DNA from: an uncultured Alphaproteobacteria bacterium
GTDB taxonomy: Bacteria > Pseudomonadota > Alphaproteobacteria > Rhodobacterales > Rhodobacteraceae
DNA length: 64,000 bases
Assembly: GCA_902586885.1 (NCBI GenBank)
Contig: CACIJG010000003.1
Span: forward strand, 1 to 64,000
Direction: 5' to 3'
Shown here: piece after piece, positions 61,828 to 64,000 of the stretch
Layout of the letters: every line of letters starts with the position of its first letter
Numbering within the stretch: position 1 is the stretch's first letter
Made by a program: the position numbers and the translations under genes
The notes under the pieces: model-generated
The model's input: only the letters and a program-made list of their open reading frames with translations
The model's database searches: none
What the model was told of the DNA's origin: nothing

Positions 61828-63288
61828 ATGGATGAAAAAAAAATACTAGTTAGCTGGATTGGAGAAAAAGACATAGATGTCATGAGGGTGATAAATAATG
61901 GTCAGGAAGAGGAGAGATCGAGCTCCCTCGCCGCTCTAGCAGAAAATCAATCTTATAAGTTCAAGAAAATTATACTTGTTCAAAACTATCGAGAGGGGGA
62001 AAAAAACAAAGAAGATACGATTAAGGAAGTGGAAGAGTACGTCACGTTCCTTAAAGAGAGGTCGACTAGCAAGAACTTGGAAATAATATCCGAGACAGTC
62101 TTATTAGAAAATCCTGTCGACATGGAAAAACTCCAGGTTATTGGCTCAAAAATTTTAATAGATCACTGTGAAACTGATGCCACTATATATTATAACATGA
62201 GCTCAGGTACATGGGCCATGCGTTGGATGTGGTTTTTTATGTCTGAAACAGGACGTTTCCATGGAACTTTGCTTCAGGGCTCACCAGAGGCTGGGATTAA
62301 GAAGGTTACTGTTCCTTATGAACTAAGTGGAATGTATTTATTTCAAAATCAGGCAACTAGGGAAAAAGAAAAGTTAATACATAGTTTATTTGAACCTAGA
62401 CTAGAACAATCATTAGTATCTCAGAAGTTAAAAAGGTTAATTTTTAAAGCCTCGAGGGCTGCATCAACTGATTACCCTGTTTTTATACTTGCTGAAAGAG
62501 GTTGCTATTCAGACAAATTGGCAAGAGGCATTCATCAGAGTTCTACAAGAGGCAAAGAAGATAAAGTAATGCATTCTGCTGACTGTTTTTATCATTCTGC
62601 GGAAAACAATACAATTTCAGAAATTCTTTCAAGGTCTGAAGGCAGCACCATTCTTTTGGAAAATATCGACCATTTAAGTAGAATTAATCAGGAAAAATTA
62701 ATCGAGAGGTTTGAGTCTCAGAACTCATTAGAGTTTCCTCGATTGATTGTGTCATCTACCAAAACATTTGAGGATATAAAAAATCAAAGTTCTTTAAGTC
62801 CAAAGTTTGTCGATCTGGTCACACGTGTGGTTTTAAAAATACCACCTTTGAGAGATAGAGAAGAAGATCTGAAAAAGATAATTAACTATCGTTTTGATCG
62901 CCTTTGTAAGGACCAAAAAAGCTCTCTTACTCTTTCTAACGAGGCAAAAGAACAATTGATAAAACATCAATGGCCTGGAAATGACGTTGAACTAGAGAAA
63001 GCTCTTACACAACTTATACTCTTCACTGAAGGGGATACGGTAAATTATTATGACGTTGCAGAAACCCTTTTTGAATTACCAGAGATTAATACGACCACTA
63101 GTGATATGCAGGTTGAGATAAGTGAAAATTTTCGGTTAAAAGAGCATCTGGATAAAATAGCCAAAAGATATATAATCACAGCTATGTCTGAAACTAACAG
63201 AAATAAAAGTGAAGCAGCAAAAAGACTAGGTGTATCCAGCCAGCAAACGTTAGGAAAATGGATAAAACGACTTGGCATAGGAGGTTAG
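61828..63288 (+). CDS. CARF-domain regulator with degenerate AAA+ and FIS-type HTH (RtcR-like)
   Basis: A 486-residue protein from ATG 61828 with AAGGA upstream. Residues about 1-170 form a CARF-like Rossmann domain (ILVSWIGE start; YYNMSSGTWAM loop), like the sensor of RtcR. Residues about 190-415 align to a sigma-54 activator AAA+ domain: PPLRDREEDL and WPGNDVELE are kept. But the Walker A position reads AERGCYSD instead of GESGTGKE, Walker B reads LLENIDHL without the Asp-Glu pair, and no GAFTGA loop is present. Residues about 435-486 are a FIS-type HTH (NRNKSEAAKRLGVSSQQTLGKWI). It is probably a ligand-sensing DNA-binding regulator that no longer uses ATP. The next gene starts 4 bases after its stop. 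Confidence 0.85.
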   Translation: MDEKKILVSWIGEKDIDVMRVINNGQEEERSSSLAALAENQSYKFKKIILVQNYREGEKNKEDTIKEVEEYVTFLKERSTSKNLEIISETVLLENPVDMEKLQVIGSKILIDHCETDATIYYNMSSGTWAMRWMWFFMSETGRFHGTLLQGSPEAGIKKVTVPYELSGMYLFQNQATREKEKLIHSLFEPRLEQSLVSQKLKRLIFKASRAASTDYPVFILAERGCYSDKLARGIHQSSTRGKEDKVMHSADCFYHSAENNTISEILSRSEGSTILLENIDHLSRINQEKLIERFESQNSLEFPRLIVSSTKTFEDIKNQSSLSPKFVDLVTRVVLKIPPLRDREEDLKKIINYRFDRLCKDQKSSLTLSNEAKEQLIKHQWPGNDVELEKALTQLILFTEGDTVNYYDVAETLFELPEINTTTSDMQVEISENFRLKEHLDKIAKRYIITAMSETNRNKSEAAKRLGVSSQQTLGKWIKRLGIGG

Positions 63289-63292
63289 CGAA

Positions 63293-64000
63293 ATGTTTCA
63301 CGAATTTGGCATTGAAAATTTTAAGTCATGGAAAGATAAACACTACATTTCGATTAATGATATTTCTCTTCTATTTGGAAAAAATAGCTCTGGTAAAAGC
63401 TCTATCCTTCAGGCCTTAATGTTACTTAAAGCTAGCAGCAAAATCTTTGATCCTTTTAATGACAGTTTGAAAAAAATGAGGAGAGCAACTCCAAAGGCAC
63501 CGATAAATAAATTAACTTTTGCGAACACAATAAGAGATTTCGGGAGTATTGACGATATTATCCACAAGAATTCTCAGAAAATTGATGGAATTCAGACATT
63601 TTCTTTCCGCATAAAACCGAAAGAATTTACTCGTGCTTCCGTTGATCACCTAATTAAAAGTGGTGCAATTAATATCGATAGCTCTTATGCCAACACAAAA
63701 TATGACTTGAGAACCAAATATGAATTATTTGTAAAAAAAGCAAATCTACTCATTCCCAAAGATTGTAAATTCATTGAGATTTGCCTCATATTTAATAAAG
63801 CCGTTCTCCAAAATATTGATATCTGTTTTGATAAGGAGAGTATCGCAAGACTTAAAGTATCAAATGGCTATTTTGAAAATGTAGAGCTAACCACCAATCC
63901 GAAAATTTGGAAAGATTTTTTGGGCGTGACAGGAAGCGATAATGAAGTCCATTCTAATTCCATAAAAAATATAGAAGAACTTAATGAAAAATCGAGTGAA
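63293..64000 (+). CDS. SMC/ABC-like AAA ATPase, N-terminal 236 codons (runs off the window)
   Basis: An open frame from ATG 63293 to the window end with no stop. GGAGG ends the CARF gene and serves as its ribosome-binding site. The start FHEFGIENFKSWKD and Walker A FGKNSSGKSSILQALMLLK are typical of AAA_15/DUF3696-type ATPases, as found in several phage-defence systems (the PARIS, Septu and retron-associated ATPases use this domain). An insertion follows and the C-terminal ATPase half, with signature and Walker B, would lie beyond 64000. A toxin or nuclease partner cannot be seen. Confidence 0.85.
   Translation, partial: MFHEFGIENFKSWKDKHYISINDISLLFGKNSSGKSSILQALMLLKASSKIFDPFNDSLKKMRRATPKAPINKLTFANTIRDFGSIDDIIHKNSQKIDGIQTFSFRIKPKEFTRASVDHLIKSGAINIDSSYANTKYDLRTKYELFVKKANLLIPKDCKFIEICLIFNKAVLQNIDICFDKESIARLKVSNGYFENVELTTNPKIWKDFLGVTGSDNEVHSNSIKNIEELNEKSSE

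Noticed and set aside
61828..63288. A working sigma-54 activator of RNA repair genes (RtcR proper)
   Set aside because: The Walker motifs and GAFTGA are absent, no rtcA/rtcB genes are visible and the upstream promoter looks sigma-70-type.

Overview
The window looks like a chromosome segment of an AT-rich, tightly packed, probably marine and heterotrophic proteobacterium. The basis is strongly A+T-biased sequence with short intergenic gaps, TRAP and branched-chain-type ABC importers, many acyl-CoA enzymes and aromatic-ring enzymes, and a CCA-encoding tRNA-Ser. The exact lineage cannot be fixed from what I can see.

Left part (1-6630): the start of an amidohydrolase gene, an NfeD/SPFH membrane pair flanked by a diverged direct repeat, a lone molybdopterin oxidoreductase, and an acyl-CoA ligase. 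Next (6691-12589) comes a homogentisate-type aromatic operon: hmgA, fahA, an MBL-fold hydrolase, an FAD monooxygenase and a DUF2783 protein, with a divergent NTF2-like gene. From 20716 down to 13188 a second catabolic operon encodes a complete TRAP transporter, a sulfatase, an intradiol ring-cleavage dioxygenase, a cyclase-family hydrolase, a cupin and an SDR. This fits uptake and breakdown of a sulfated aromatic or similar compound.

Middle part (20809-51787): a nitroreductase, CoA ligase, amidase, thioesterase and beta-lactamase-fold esterase, then a five-gene Liv-type importer. After it lies a large acyl-CoA degradation region with MaoC, thiolase, NMO-like, acyl-CoA dehydrogenase, phosphotransferase and TesB genes on the + strand, and SDRs, crotonases, a hydroxyacyl-CoA dehydrogenase, a ligase, a reductase, an isomerase and a GST on the - strand. 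An unusual asparagine-ladder coiled-coil protein and a zinc alcohol dehydrogenase close the region. I recognise no dedicated transcription factor in the first 51.8 kb.

Right part (52000-64000): a genomic island abutting the tRNA-Ser 3' end. It starts with tandem 12-bp repeats and two small-ORF cassettes carrying the same repeated 5' leader. Then comes a long minus-strand gene train (61599 to about 54055) with an HTH protein, an HNH/SF2 helicase split into two coupled genes, a DUF2130 protein, a Sel1-like lipid/periplasmic protein, a Cas4-like PD-(D/E)XK nuclease, a MORN-repeat protein, an HD hydrolase and small membrane proteins. Divergent from it, across back-to-back promoters, is a two-gene unit that runs off the window. 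Its first gene is an RtcR-like CARF regulator whose AAA+ domain has lost its ATPase and sigma-54 contact motifs, and its second is an SMC/ABC-like ATPase. That pair, together with the helicase/nuclease train, is the best candidate for an undescribed defence-type system.
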